DNA of 64,000 bases from JBEDUK01 sp040414485 (GTDB taxonomy: Bacteria > Actinomycetota > UBA4738), in contig JBEDUK010000072.1 in the NCBI GenBank assembly GCA_040414485.1, forward strand, positions 1-64,000, read 5' to 3'. Below, one piece after another: positions 25,274-33,792 of this stretch; the stretch's first letter is position 1, and every line of letters starts with the position of its first letter. The position numbers and the translations under genes were made by a program. The notes below the pieces were generated by a model. The model was not told the DNA's origin. It saw only the letters and a list, made by a program, of their open reading frames with translations, and did not search any database.

Positions 25274-26401
25274 CTAGCTCAACTTGTCCGGGACCACGAT
25301 CGTTCCGCTCTTGATCTGGCTGGCCAGATCGTCGAGCTGTGCCGCGATATCGTCGACGAACCCGCCTGAGGTGGCATACCCGACGCCGTTGTTGGTGAGG
25401 TCGAACGTCTGGATGCCCCCCTTGAAGTTCCCTTCGGAGAAGGCCTTGATCGTCTCGTACGTCGCCACGTCCACTCGCTTGAGGTTGGAGGTCAGGATGA
25501 ACGGCTGCTGCTCGGCCGGCGCGGACAGGTACTGGTCGGAGTCCGTCCCGATCGCCCAGACGTGTGTGCCGCTCGAACCCGAGTAGTCGACCGCGGCCTG
25601 GAACAGTCCAGCGCCCGACCCACCAGCCGCGTGGTACACGACGTCCGCGCCGTTCTGATACATGCTCTCCGCGATCGTCTTCGCCTTGTCGGGCAGGTTG
25701 AACCCGGTGAAGTCCGGCGGCTCGGTGATGTACTTGTGGTCGATCGTGGCGCTCGGGTCTTCCTTTTTCACGCCCGCGTCGAACCCCGCTTGAAACTTCT
25801 GGATCAGCGCGATGTCCACGCCTCCAATGAACCCGACGTGATGGGTCTTCGACTTGAGCGCAGCCGCGGCACCGACCAAATATGCGCCCTGGTTCTCAGC
25901 GAACAGCAGCGAGGCCAAGTTGCCGGTCGGCGTCTCGTCCACGCACGTGTCGCACGTCGTGTGGTCGACGTAGCCGTCCACGTCGGCGAACTTCACATCC
26001 GGATACTTCACCGCGGCCGCGCCTGTGGTCTCCGCGTACAGGAAACCGACCGTGATGATCAGTTGGTTCCCCTGCGTGGCGGCGAGGTTCAGGAGCTCGG
26101 CGCGGTTCGTGCCGCCCGAGTTTGGCGTGAGCTCCGTCGCGTTGACGTTGAAGTCGCACTTCGCCTTGTCGAGGCCGGCCGCAGCGGAGTCATTGAACGA
26201 CTTGTCGCCTCGGCCAATCAGGTCGTACAGCAGCGCCATCTTGATCTGCGGACCCGCGTGCGGACAGTTCGGGCTGGGACTCGCGGCAGTCGTGGGTGCG
26301 GTCGTCGTGCCCGGTGACGTTGCATTGTTGTTCTTGCCGCACGCGGCCGCGACCAGGGCAATCGCGCTCAGCACGGTCAGTATTCGTACCGCCTTCTTCA
26401 T
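25274..26401 (-). CDS. BmpA-family nucleoside-binding lipoprotein
   Basis: 375 aa from the ATG at 26401, preceded by AAGGAGGGGG; longer open frame upstream is not used. MKKAVRILTVLSAIALVAAACGK is a lipoprotein signal (read in pieces) with lipobox AAAC, followed by an N/T/P-rich linker. The mature domain has IKMALLYDLIGRGDKSFNDSA, the BMP family opening, then AGLDKAKCDF, FLYAETTGAAAVKYPDVKFA, HVGFIGGVDIALIQKFQAGF and ADVVYHAAGGSGAGLFQAA, which matches PnrA/BmpA nucleoside-binding proteins. It is first in the importer operon and divergent from deoC, which supports nucleosides as the ligand. Confidence 0.93.
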   Translation of the reverse strand: MKKAVRILTVLSAIALVAAACGKNNNATSPGTTTAPTTAASPSPNCPHAGPQIKMALLYDLIGRGDKSFNDSAAAGLDKAKCDFNVNATELTPNSGGTNRAELLNLAATQGNQLIITVGFLYAETTGAAAVKYPDVKFADVDGYVDHTTCDTCVDETPTGNLASLLFAENQGAYLVGAAAALKSKTHHVGFIGGVDIALIQKFQAGFDAGVKKEDPSATIDHKYITEPPDFTGFNLPDKAKTIAESMYQNGADVVYHAAGGSGAGLFQAAVDYSGSSGTHVWAIGTDSDQYLSAPAEQQPFILTSNLKRVDVATYETIKAFSEGNFKGGIQTFDLTNNGVGYATSGGFVDDIAAQLDDLASQIKSGTIVVPDKLS

Positions 26402-26595
26402 TCCCCCTCCTTCCCCAGCGACTGGGGGTGGTTCCTCGCAAAACGAACAGCGGAGACCGTCGGACCCCGGGTCGAGCCGCCGCGCGGCTACTCTCACGTA
26501 TGAGCCCTGCTCGGTCAAGCGGACCGCTGCCGAGCGCTCATACGATCGTGCCGCTCACGGTTCGGCGCCACGAGCAACTCCACTACGATTGCGTC

Positions 26596-27555
26596 GTGAG
26601 CGCAACTTCGACAGAGGTCGACTGGCCTCGCGCCGACGACGCCATCTCCGACGGCGCCGCGGCCACGCTCCTGGCACGTGTCACGAGCGTCGACGCGGTG
26701 GGGCTGGAGGAGCGAGCCGCCGCCCTCGCCACGCGTTCGATCAAGAAGGCGTCGAAGCTCTGGGGGCTGGACCTGGCCCTCCGGTGCATCGACCTGACGA
26801 CCTTGGAGGGCGCGGACACGCCGGGCAAGGTCGTCGCCATGTGCGCGAAGGCCGTCCGGCCCGACCCGACGGACGCGTCCATCCCGTCCGTCGGTGCCGT
26901 CTGCATCTACCCATCGCTGGTCGGCGTCGCCGCCGGGCAGTTGAAGGGGACCGGCGTCCACGTGGCCAGCGTGGGGGGCGCGTTCCCGTCCGGACTGGGA
27001 CCGCTCGACGCGCGTGTGTCCGAGATCCGCCGGGCCGTCGAGGACGGCGCCGACGAGATCGACATCGTCCTGAACCGTTCGGCGTTCCTCTCCGGACGGT
27101 ACCGGCAGGCGTTCGAGGAGATCGTCGAGTCGAAGCGCGCCTGCGGTTCGGCCCACCTCAAGGTGATCCTGGAAGCCGGCGAACTGGGCTCCTACGACGC
27201 CATCCGGCGCGCCTCGATCCTGGCGATGGCGGCGGGGGCGGACTTCATCAAGACCTCGACCGGCAAGATCGGGGTGGGCGCCACCCTCCCGAACGCGCTC
27301 TGCATGATGGAGGCGGCCCGCGACTTCTTCCACCAGACCGACCGCATGGTCGGCGTCAAGGTGGCCGGCGGGGTCCGAACGTCGAAGAACGCCCTGCAGT
27401 ACCTGGTGCTCGTCCACGAGACGCTCGGGCCGTCGTGGATGAGCCCCGACCTCTTCCGTATCGGCGCCTCGACCCTGCTCAACGACGTGCTCATGCAGAT
27501 CCGGAAGGAGCGCACTGGCGTGTACCAGGGTCCGGACTACTTCACGATCGACTAA
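26596..27555 (+). CDS. deoC: Deoxyribose-phosphate aldolase, eukaryote-like (DERA) type
   Basis: 319 aa from a GTG at 26596, matching the 318-residue animal DERA; the frame extends upstream to an ATG at 26500 and no clear Shine-Dalgarno settles the start. It splits 2-deoxyribose-5-phosphate into acetaldehyde and glyceraldehyde-3-phosphate. It has CIDLTTLEGADTPGKV, VEDGADEIDIVLNRS (Asp156), HLKVILEAGELG, the Schiff-base lysine in DFIKTSTGK (Lys219), GVKVAGGVR (Lys255) and LFRIGASTLLNDV. The length and motif wording resemble the long human/animal form more than the 220-260 residue bacterial form. It leads a plus-strand set with two aldehyde-dehydrogenase genes. Confidence 0.93.
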   Translation: MSATSTEVDWPRADDAISDGAAATLLARVTSVDAVGLEERAAALATRSIKKASKLWGLDLALRCIDLTTLEGADTPGKVVAMCAKAVRPDPTDASIPSVGAVCIYPSLVGVAAGQLKGTGVHVASVGGAFPSGLGPLDARVSEIRRAVEDGADEIDIVLNRSAFLSGRYRQAFEEIVESKRACGSAHLKVILEAGELGSYDAIRRASILAMAAGADFIKTSTGKIGVGATLPNALCMMEAARDFFHQTDRMVGVKVAGGVRTSKNALQYLVLVHETLGPSWMSPDLFRIGASTLLNDVLMQIRKERTGVYQGPDYFTID

Positions 27556-27575
27556 AGGCGGATGGGTACCGCGAC

Positions 27576-29099
27576 ATGAGCACCGACATCGAGCGCTCCG
27601 GCGACGCGGCACCGGTGACGGCACCGGCCTGGGAGTACGCGCCCGCGCCCGAGTCGCGCGACGTGGTGACCCTTCGGGACCGCTACGGCCTGTTCATCGG
27701 CGGGCGGTTCGTCGAACCGCTGTCCGAGAAGTGGTTCACGACGATCTCCCCGGCCACCGAGGAGCCGCTCGCCGAGGTGGCCGAGGCCGGCGAGGCCGAC
27801 GTCGACCTGGCGGTCGCGGCGGCGCGCACGGCCTACGAGGAGCACTGGGGCGACCTGCGGGGGTCCGAACGGGCGAAGTATCTGTTCCGCATCGCACGGG
27901 CGCTGCAGGAACGAAGCCGCGAGTTCGCCGTTTTGGAGTCGCTGAACGGCGGGAAGCCGATCAAGGAGGCGCGCGACGTCGACCTGCCGCTGGCCGCGGC
28001 GCACTTCTTCTATCACGCAGGGTGGGCCGACAAGCTCGAGTACGCCTTCCCGGGACGGGCCGCGCGGTCGCTCGGCGTCGCCGGCCAGGTGATCCCGTGG
28101 AACTTCCCGCTCCTGATGGCGGCGTGGAAGCTCGCGCCGGCCCTGGCTTGCGGGAACACTGTGGTCCTCAAGCCGGCCGAGACCACACCCCTCACCGCGC
28201 TCCTGCTCGGCGAGGTCCTGGACGAGGCGGGGCTCCCCCCGGGTGTGGTGAACATCGTCACGGGCGCGGGACCGACCGGGGCCGCGGTGGTCGCCAACCC
28301 CCGTGTCGACAAGGTGGCGTTCACCGGCTCGACCGAGGTCGGGAAGGCCATCCGGCGGACGGTCGCCGGCACCGGCAAGCGCCTGACCCTGGAACTGGGC
28401 GGCAAGGCGGCGAACATCGTCTTCGACGACGCGCCCATGGACCAGGCCGTCGAGGGAATCGTCAACGGCATCTACTTCAACCAGGGGCACGTCTGTTGCG
28501 CCGGCTCGCGCCTGCTGGTCCAGGAGTCGATCTTCGAACCGCTGCTGGACAAGCTGAAGGCACGCCTGTCCACGCTTCGGGTCGGCGATCCGCTCGACAA
28601 GAACACCGACGTGGGCGCCATCAACTCCCGGGCGCAACTGAACAGGATCGAGGAGCTGGTCGCGGCCGGGGTCGACGAGGGCGCCGAGATCTACCAAGCC
28701 GACTGCGCACTTCCCGAACGGGGTTTCTGGTTCCGCCCCACGCTCTTCACCGGCGTCTCGCAGTCCCACCGGATCGCGCGCGAGGAGATCTTCGGACCGG
28801 TGCTGTCGATCCTCACCTTCCGCACGCCGGCCGAGGCCGTGGAGAAGGCGAACAACACCCCGTACGGACTGTCCGCCGGGATCTGGACGGAGAAGGGTTC
28901 GCGCATCCTGTGGATGGCCGCGCGGATGCGCGCGGGCGTTGTGTGGGCGAACACCTTCAACCGGTTCGACCCGGCGTCGCCGTTCGGCGGCTACAAGGAG
29001 AGCGGGTTCGGCAGGGAGGGCGGCGTCCAGGGCCTGTCGGCGTACCTGGACCTGGTCCCGGTGCGCGCGGCGTCCGACGGAGATGGTAAAGATGCCTGA
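27576..29099 (+). CDS. Aldehyde dehydrogenase, catalytic (ALDH16 N-terminal-domain-like)
   Basis: 507 aa from the ATG at 27576. All catalytic parts are present: IPWNF (Asn176), KPAETTPLTA, FTGSTEVGKAIR (NAD site), LTLELGGKAANIVF (Glu273), GHVCCAGSRLLVQ (Cys307) and EEIFGPVLSILTF, ending in FGGYKESGFGREGG. It would oxidise an aldehyde with NAD(P)+. Placement directly after deoC makes acetaldehyde the likely substrate. The next gene starts inside its last codons and encodes a shorter, cysteine-less ALDH-like protein, so the two may work as one complex. Confidence 0.93.
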   Translation: MSTDIERSGDAAPVTAPAWEYAPAPESRDVVTLRDRYGLFIGGRFVEPLSEKWFTTISPATEEPLAEVAEAGEADVDLAVAAARTAYEEHWGDLRGSERAKYLFRIARALQERSREFAVLESLNGGKPIKEARDVDLPLAAAHFFYHAGWADKLEYAFPGRAARSLGVAGQVIPWNFPLLMAAWKLAPALACGNTVVLKPAETTPLTALLLGEVLDEAGLPPGVVNIVTGAGPTGAAVVANPRVDKVAFTGSTEVGKAIRRTVAGTGKRLTLELGGKAANIVFDDAPMDQAVEGIVNGIYFNQGHVCCAGSRLLVQESIFEPLLDKLKARLSTLRVGDPLDKNTDVGAINSRAQLNRIEELVAAGVDEGAEIYQADCALPERGFWFRPTLFTGVSQSHRIAREEIFGPVLSILTFRTPAEAVEKANNTPYGLSAGIWTEKGSRILWMAARMRAGVVWANTFNRFDPASPFGGYKESGFGREGGVQGLSAYLDLVPVRAASDGDGKDA

Positions 29100-29961
29100 C
29101 CGTCTCGACGTGCGGAAGACGTACAAGCTTTACATCGGAGGCGCGTTCCCCCGCTCGGAATCGGGCCGTTCGTACCCCGTGACCGGCCGGGACGGCTCGG
29201 TGCTGGCGCGGCCGGCCAGGGCTTCGCGCAAGGACCTGCGCGAAGCGGTCCGAGCCGCCCGAAGCGCCCTCCCGGGCTGGTCGTCCGCGACGGCATACAA
29301 CCGCGGACAGGTTCTGTATCGCGTCGCCGAGCTGATGGAGGGCAGAACGGATCAGTTCGTCGCCGAACTGTTCGATTCCGGCGCCTGCGACAGCGAGGAC
29401 CAGGCCGGGCGCGAGGTCTCCGCGGCGATCGATCGGTGGGTCTGGTACGCGGGCTGGTCGGACAAGGTCTCCTCGGTCATGGGCGGCGCGAATCCGGTCG
29501 CTGGGCCGTACTTCGACTTCACGGTGCCCGAGCCGGTGGGCGTCGTCGGCCTGGTCGCGCCCGAGGAGCCGGCCCTGCTGGGACTCGTGTCCGTGCTGGC
29601 GCCGGCGATCGTGAGCGGCAACGCCGCCGTGCTGGTCGCGAGCGAGGAGCGTCCCCTGCCGGCGGTGACGCTCTCGGAGGTGCTGGCCACCTCGGACGTG
29701 CCGGGTGGGGTCGTCAACCTGCTGACCGGGTCGAAGCAAGAACTGCTCCCCTGGCTCGCCGCGCACATGGACGTCAACGCGATCGACCTGGCCGGCGCGC
29801 CGGAGGACATGGTCGCGTCGCTCGAGGACGCCGCCGCCGACAACGTGAAGCGCACCGTCCGCTCCGCCGCGGCGGACTGGTTCGACGAGTCCGCGCAGAG
29901 CCCCTACGCTGTGACCGCCCTCATGGAGATGAAGACGGTCTGGCACCCCATGGGCGCATAG
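29092..29961 (+). CDS. Short pseudo-aldehyde dehydrogenase (ALDH16 C-terminal-domain-like)
   Basis: 289 aa from the ATG at 29092 (GGAG nine bases upstream), overlapping the previous gene by 8 bases. It begins like an ALDH (KTYKLYIGGAFPRSESGRSY; RKDLREAVRAARSALPGW; EPVGVVGLVAPEEPALLGLV; GNAAVLVASEERPLPAVTLSEVL). It then stops before any catalytic Glu/Cys segment and closes with MEMKTVWHPMGA. From memory, the second, inactive domain of animal ALDH16A1 has the same order, including a near-identical W-x-PMG ending. It therefore looks like the non-catalytic half of an ALDH16 enzyme encoded as a separate gene, with a structural or regulatory role. It is not a broken gene, because start, overlap and ending are intact. 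Confidence 0.8.
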   Translation: MPDRLDVRKTYKLYIGGAFPRSESGRSYPVTGRDGSVLARPARASRKDLREAVRAARSALPGWSSATAYNRGQVLYRVAELMEGRTDQFVAELFDSGACDSEDQAGREVSAAIDRWVWYAGWSDKVSSVMGGANPVAGPYFDFTVPEPVGVVGLVAPEEPALLGLVSVLAPAIVSGNAAVLVASEERPLPAVTLSEVLATSDVPGGVVNLLTGSKQELLPWLAAHMDVNAIDLAGAPEDMVASLEDAAADNVKRTVRSAAADWFDESAQSPYAVTALMEMKTVWHPMGA

Positions 29962-30089
29962 CGGCAACCCTGGCGAACGGCCTCCTCCTTCCGCGGTTCC
30001 TCATCGAATAGGGCACCGCGGACTGTGCCCCTTCCTTGGCGTTCGAGCATGGCGCTCGACTTCTTCGACCGCGCGCTCGGCGGCTGACT

Positions 30090-31490
30090 CTAGACGCCGC
30101 TGATCGCGACGACGCCCGTGAGCGTTCCGACGAACGCCATCCCGCCGGACAGCATCGGCGTGGCGAAGTGGGGTACCGATCCGGTGGAGATCGACTGGAG
30201 GGTGGCCCCGGTTGACGGGTCCAGCGCGTACAGGGTCGCGGCGCTCCACGCCACGCTCCAGACGGCACCGCCACCGACCACGGGCGGGCCCTTCGCCGAC
30301 GTCGCGGCCGCACGCCACAGCACACTGATGTCGCCGTTCGCCGTGCTGACGGCGCGCAGCCCATCCGTACAGGGCACGTAGACGGTCGACTGCACCACGG
30401 CCGTCCCGCCGAACGAGGCGCACACCGTCGCGCTGGTCAGTTCGCCACCGATGTGTCCGAGCGACGCCTGGTCCAGCAGGTACGCAGTCCCGCGCTTCCC
30501 GTCCGCGTAGACGTACGACCCGACGAACGTGGCACCCTGCGATCCCAGGTCCAGATCGGAGGCGTTGTCGGACTTCCAGGTGGAGGGCGCGAAGTAATCC
30601 TGGAGCCCGACCTTCCCGGCGGAGAGTCGCAGCACCGAGTCGGAGTAGTCGAACGGGTCGGTCGTCGTGCCGTTGCCGACGGCGACGAATACGTGCCCCT
30701 TGGCGTCGACCGTGGGGCCGGGGGTCGCCCAGATTCCGCCCTCGACGGCGCTGGGCTCGTACTTGGTGGCGATGTACGTGTGCTTCTTCCCGGACATGGA
30801 CGTCGGGACGGCGACGACCATCCCGTGGAACGGACCGCAGTCGCCCGCCAGCGCACCGAAGGCTACATAGACGAATCCGCTCCCGATCGCCAGGCCGGAA
30901 CGCTGCTGTTCGACATCCGCCTGCACGTTCTTGGGGTCGAGCCCCCGGCTGCCGAGCACCTTACCGGTCGCCGGGTCCAGCGCGTAGAGGACGTGTTTCA
31001 CGGCCGTCCCGTTGACCAGCCGTTCGGCTGCGACGAAGAGCCGTCCGCTCGCGGAGTCGTAGACCGGCGTGCTCGTGATGCCCAGGGGGTCGATGTTCCC
31101 GCAGGGCAGTTGGCTCCGCGGAACCGGCGTCCCCAGGCTCCGCCGCCACGCGACCTTGCCGCTCGTGGGCTGGAGGGCGTAGACCGAGTCATTCTCCGTG
31201 GCCGCGATCACCAGACCACCCACCATCAGCGGCTCGGCGTAGACGGCACCGTCCAGGGCGGCGGTCCATGCGGTTGTCAGCGTCCCGATCGGCGGCTCCG
31301 ACGTGTCGTTGCCGGTTCGAAGCGCGTCGAGGTGATAGGTCGGCCAGTCGCCGAAGGCCGCCGGGGCAACCGGCGCTCGGGACGCTCGTGGCGCGTGCCG
31401 GGCGGCCTGCGGCCGCGCGGTCGCAGTCGCGGCAACGGAAGACAGCGTCACCACGCACAGGGCGACGCTCACCCAACGAAGACGTCTCAT
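30090..31490 (-). CDS. Secreted PQQ-like beta-propeller protein
   Basis: 466 aa from the ATG at 31490 (AAGGAG seven bases upstream); two in-frame starts further out are disfavoured. The N-terminus LRWVSVALCVVTLSSVAATATA is a signal peptide. The mature part has repeated blades of the PQQ_2 type: WPTYHLDALRTGND, DSVYALQPTSGKVAWRR, HVLYALDPATGKVLGSRG, TLYALDPSTGATLQSIS. These fold into a propeller that may bind PQQ or simply act as a scaffold. No heme motif or dehydrogenase signature is seen, so enzyme activity is not claimed. It follows the MerR gene on the same strand 59 bases later and could be its target. Confidence 0.82.
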   Translation of the reverse strand: MRRLRWVSVALCVVTLSSVAATATARPQAARHAPRASRAPVAPAAFGDWPTYHLDALRTGNDTSEPPIGTLTTAWTAALDGAVYAEPLMVGGLVIAATENDSVYALQPTSGKVAWRRSLGTPVPRSQLPCGNIDPLGITSTPVYDSASGRLFVAAERLVNGTAVKHVLYALDPATGKVLGSRGLDPKNVQADVEQQRSGLAIGSGFVYVAFGALAGDCGPFHGMVVAVPTSMSGKKHTYIATKYEPSAVEGGIWATPGPTVDAKGHVFVAVGNGTTTDPFDYSDSVLRLSAGKVGLQDYFAPSTWKSDNASDLDLGSQGATFVGSYVYADGKRGTAYLLDQASLGHIGGELTSATVCASFGGTAVVQSTVYVPCTDGLRAVSTANGDISVLWRAAATSAKGPPVVGGGAVWSVAWSAATLYALDPSTGATLQSISTGSVPHFATPMLSGGMAFVGTLTGVVAISGV

Positions 31491-31549
31491 CTCCCTACTC
31501 CTTCCCATGCACCCGGCCGGATCGGGTCCAGTGGCGATCATTCCACCGG

Positions 31550-32425
31550 TCAGCGAACGGGAAGCGTTGCCAGGTCCGAGTCGAACAGCTCCCGTTCGTC
31601 GTCCTCGGCGATCCCGTCGCGCGCGACGCCGGCCAGTCCGGCGTATCTCCGCGCCTCGTCACCGTCGCCCGCCACCGCATGCGCGCGCGCGAGCGCCTCG
31701 TAGGCGTAGGCGATGTCGAAGTCCCGGATGCCGTTGGCTTCGCAGATCTCCAGGCACCGGCGGGCGTGGTAGATCGCCGGTTCGGCCCGCCCGACCACCG
31801 CATAGACGCGGGACACCTGCCATTCGCCGCGGGCGTTGTTCGCGGCGGTGCCCAGGCCGGATTCCTCCCAGTGGAACCGGGAGGCGTGCGCCATGTGGAT
31901 CATGTAGTCGTCCTGTTCCTGCGTGCGGTCGGGCATCTCGAGGTACTGCCAGGTCCGGTTGAACAGCGCGACCCCGATCTGGCGCCGTTCCTCAGGGTCG
32001 TAGGTCGGTCCGACCGTGTCGGGCATGAAACGCTCCCTTCCTCCGTCGCGAACGATGTCGTGGTCCAGTTCGTGCAGCACCCGCTGCAGTCGCCAGGCCC
32101 GCGCCTGGACGCTGGTCCGGTAGGCCTCCAGCTCCGCCAGCCGCTCCGCGAGCGTGCCCGCGGCCAGCACGGCACGAACGCGCGGGAGCGGCATCTCAAG
32201 CTCTCGAAGGCGCCTGATGAGGACGGCGGGTTCGACCTGCTCCGGTCCGTAGCGCCGGTAACCCGTGACGGGATCCACGTCGCGGGGCGGCAGCAGCCCG
32301 AGCCGGTCGTAGTGCCGGAGCGCCTTGATCGAAAGGCCGGACCGGCGGGACATCCTGCCGATCGTCAGCAGCTCATCCGGCCCGATCGCCGTGGCGTTCT
32401 TCGAGCGTTCCAGTTCAAGCGCCAT
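31550..32425 (-). CDS. MerR-family transcriptional regulator with a helical C-terminal domain
   Basis: 291 aa. Residues about 19-85 are a MerR winged helix: LLTIGRMSRRSGLSIKALRHYDRLGLLPP and GYRRYGPEQVEPAVLIRRLRELEMPL (in pieces). A dimerising helix (about 95-125) follows. Residues 150-285 are rich in aromatic/alanine helices and resemble TPR-like repeats (YAVVGRAEPAIYHARRCLEI; YAYEALARAHAVAGDGDEA) rather than a short metal-binding tail, so the effector is probably not a metal. The promoter just upstream is of MerR type and probably autoregulated. The ATG lies only about ten bases after its -10 element. Confidence 0.88.
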   Translation of the reverse strand: MALELERSKNATAIGPDELLTIGRMSRRSGLSIKALRHYDRLGLLPPRDVDPVTGYRRYGPEQVEPAVLIRRLRELEMPLPRVRAVLAAGTLAERLAELEAYRTSVQARAWRLQRVLHELDHDIVRDGGRERFMPDTVGPTYDPEERRQIGVALFNRTWQYLEMPDRTQEQDDYMIHMAHASRFHWEESGLGTAANNARGEWQVSRVYAVVGRAEPAIYHARRCLEICEANGIRDFDIAYAYEALARAHAVAGDGDEARRYAGLAGVARDGIAEDDERELFDSDLATLPVR

Positions 32426-32434
32426 ACCGAACGA

Positions 32435-32465
32435 AGGGTACGGCCTCCCCTGAGGGGAGGGTCAA
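32435..32465 (-). promoter_or_regulatory. MerR-type promoter with operator dyad, nearly leaderless
   Basis: On the minus strand, TTGACC (-35, 32460-32465) and TACCCT (-10, 32435-32440) are separated by 19 bases. The dyad CCTCCCC-TGA-GGGGAGG (32444-32460) fills that spacer. A 19-base spacer with the operator between the two boxes is the hallmark of promoters activated by MerR proteins. The MerR ATG at 32425 begins 10 bases past the -10, so transcripts would start almost at the start codon. Confidence 0.75.
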
Positions 32466-32490
32466 CCAGTCTTCCGAGAAACGGGTCGCG

Positions 32491-33603
32491 TCAGGAGTAG
32501 AGCTCGATCAGCGTCGAGCCGTCGCCCTGTCCCACGGCCCAGACGTCGTCCGTGCCCGGAATCGCGGCGACGCCGCTGAAGTCCGAACTGCCGCGGTTCG
32601 GGCTCCCGACGACGGACCACGCCGTGCCATTCCAATGTTCCGTCAGGGTCGAGAACCTCGATTGTTCGTCGGCCGAATACACGCCCACGGCCCACGCGGA
32701 GTTCACGCTCTGCGCCGCGACGCCCGTGAACGAAGGGCCGTATTCGCCGACCGACTCGAACGACGCGCGGTGCCACGCCCGGCCGTTCCAGTGCTGGACC
32801 AGGTCGCTTCGGCCCCCGTCCCACGCGACCGCCCATACGTCTTTGGGCGAGGAGCCGCCCACGGCCCAGAGATTGTTGTCCGAGTTCCGGAAGTCGCCCC
32901 GCGTGGGCACCTTCGTCCACCTCGATCCGTCCCACCGCTCGGCGAGGAAGCAGTACGCGCCGCAACCCCGCCCGTCGTAGGCACCGACGGCCCACGCCTC
33001 CTTGTCGGTGAGGCTCGTCCCTCCCCAGAAGAACGAATCGAACCCGGGCTGTGGGTGCCGGACCACGGACCACGTCATGCCGTCCCACTCCTCGATGAGG
33101 CCGTAGTTCCTCTCCCCGAGGCTGTGATCCGTCCTGCCGACCGCCCAGAGATGGTTCCGGCTCACGCCCATGATCGCGTTGAGGTCGTTGTCCCTCCGCG
33201 GATTCGGACTGGGGACGATGCTCCAGGCCGAACCATCCCAGTGCTCGATGAGCGTCTTGTCGCCCCCCGCGAAATGCGAGGTATACCCGACGGCCCAGAC
33301 GTCGTCGTGCGAGAGCGCCAGGACCGACGTGAGCGTGGAATTCGATGTCGGGCTGGGGCTGGGGATGTGGCGCCAGCGCACCCCGTCCCAATGCAGGGTC
33401 AGGGTCCCTCCGCTTGCCGACGAAAAGTACCCACCGACCGCCCACGCATCCGACGAGGAAAGCGCCGAGACGGCGTTCAGGCCGGCCTTGCCCGGGCTCG
33501 GACTTCGAACGATCCGCCATCGCTGCCCCGCGGCGCCGGCGGTGGGCACGAAGACCAGGCTGAGGAGCGCGAGCGTGCAGCCCGCGGCGCCGATGAGCTG
33601 CAA
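32491..33603 (-). CDS. Secreted repeat protein, predicted beta-propeller
   Basis: 370 aa from a TTG at 33603, favoured because GGAAGG lies upstream at good spacing; an in-frame TTG at 33621 would add six residues. A signal peptide (LIGAAGCTLALLSLVFVPTAGA) is followed by about seven repeats of roughly 50 residues, each with the consensus [S/A]-x-D-[A/V/D]-WAVG and an H-W-[D/N]-G-x-x-W tail (SSSDAWAVGG, SHDDVWAVGY, SRNHLWAVGR, SPKDVWAVAW, GTDDVWAVGQ). This suggests a seven-bladed propeller. Similar proteins are common in actinobacterial genomes but have no assigned role. Confidence 0.8.
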   Translation of the reverse strand: MQLIGAAGCTLALLSLVFVPTAGAAGQRWRIVRSPSPGKAGLNAVSALSSSDAWAVGGYFSSASGGTLTLHWDGVRWRHIPSPSPTSNSTLTSVLALSHDDVWAVGYTSHFAGGDKTLIEHWDGSAWSIVPSPNPRRDNDLNAIMGVSRNHLWAVGRTDHSLGERNYGLIEEWDGMTWSVVRHPQPGFDSFFWGGTSLTDKEAWAVGAYDGRGCGAYCFLAERWDGSRWTKVPTRGDFRNSDNNLWAVGGSSPKDVWAVAWDGGRSDLVQHWNGRAWHRASFESVGEYGPSFTGVAAQSVNSAWAVGVYSADEQSRFSTLTEHWNGTAWSVVGSPNRGSSDFSGVAAIPGTDDVWAVGQGDGSTLIELYS

Positions 33604-33792
33604 GATCCGCCTTCCCCCCAATGCGACGAGCAGTCTATGCCGACCGGAGAAGGGATGAATGCCACGGCGGAGGGTTCGACGTCAGGCCGGCCCCACGGAT
33701 CGTGATGTACTTGGCCGTCGCTACATCCGCTCCCGTCGCCGGATGACGATCGAAGACAACGTGTCGTCCGAAGCGTGGTTCGCGATCGAGCG

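Noticed and set aside
29092..29961. Second aldehyde dehydrogenase as a pseudogene
   Set aside because: It has its own Shine-Dalgarno and start, an 8-base overlap, no internal stop and a C-terminal ending that matches an inactive ALDH16 domain, so it looks like a deliberate short protein.
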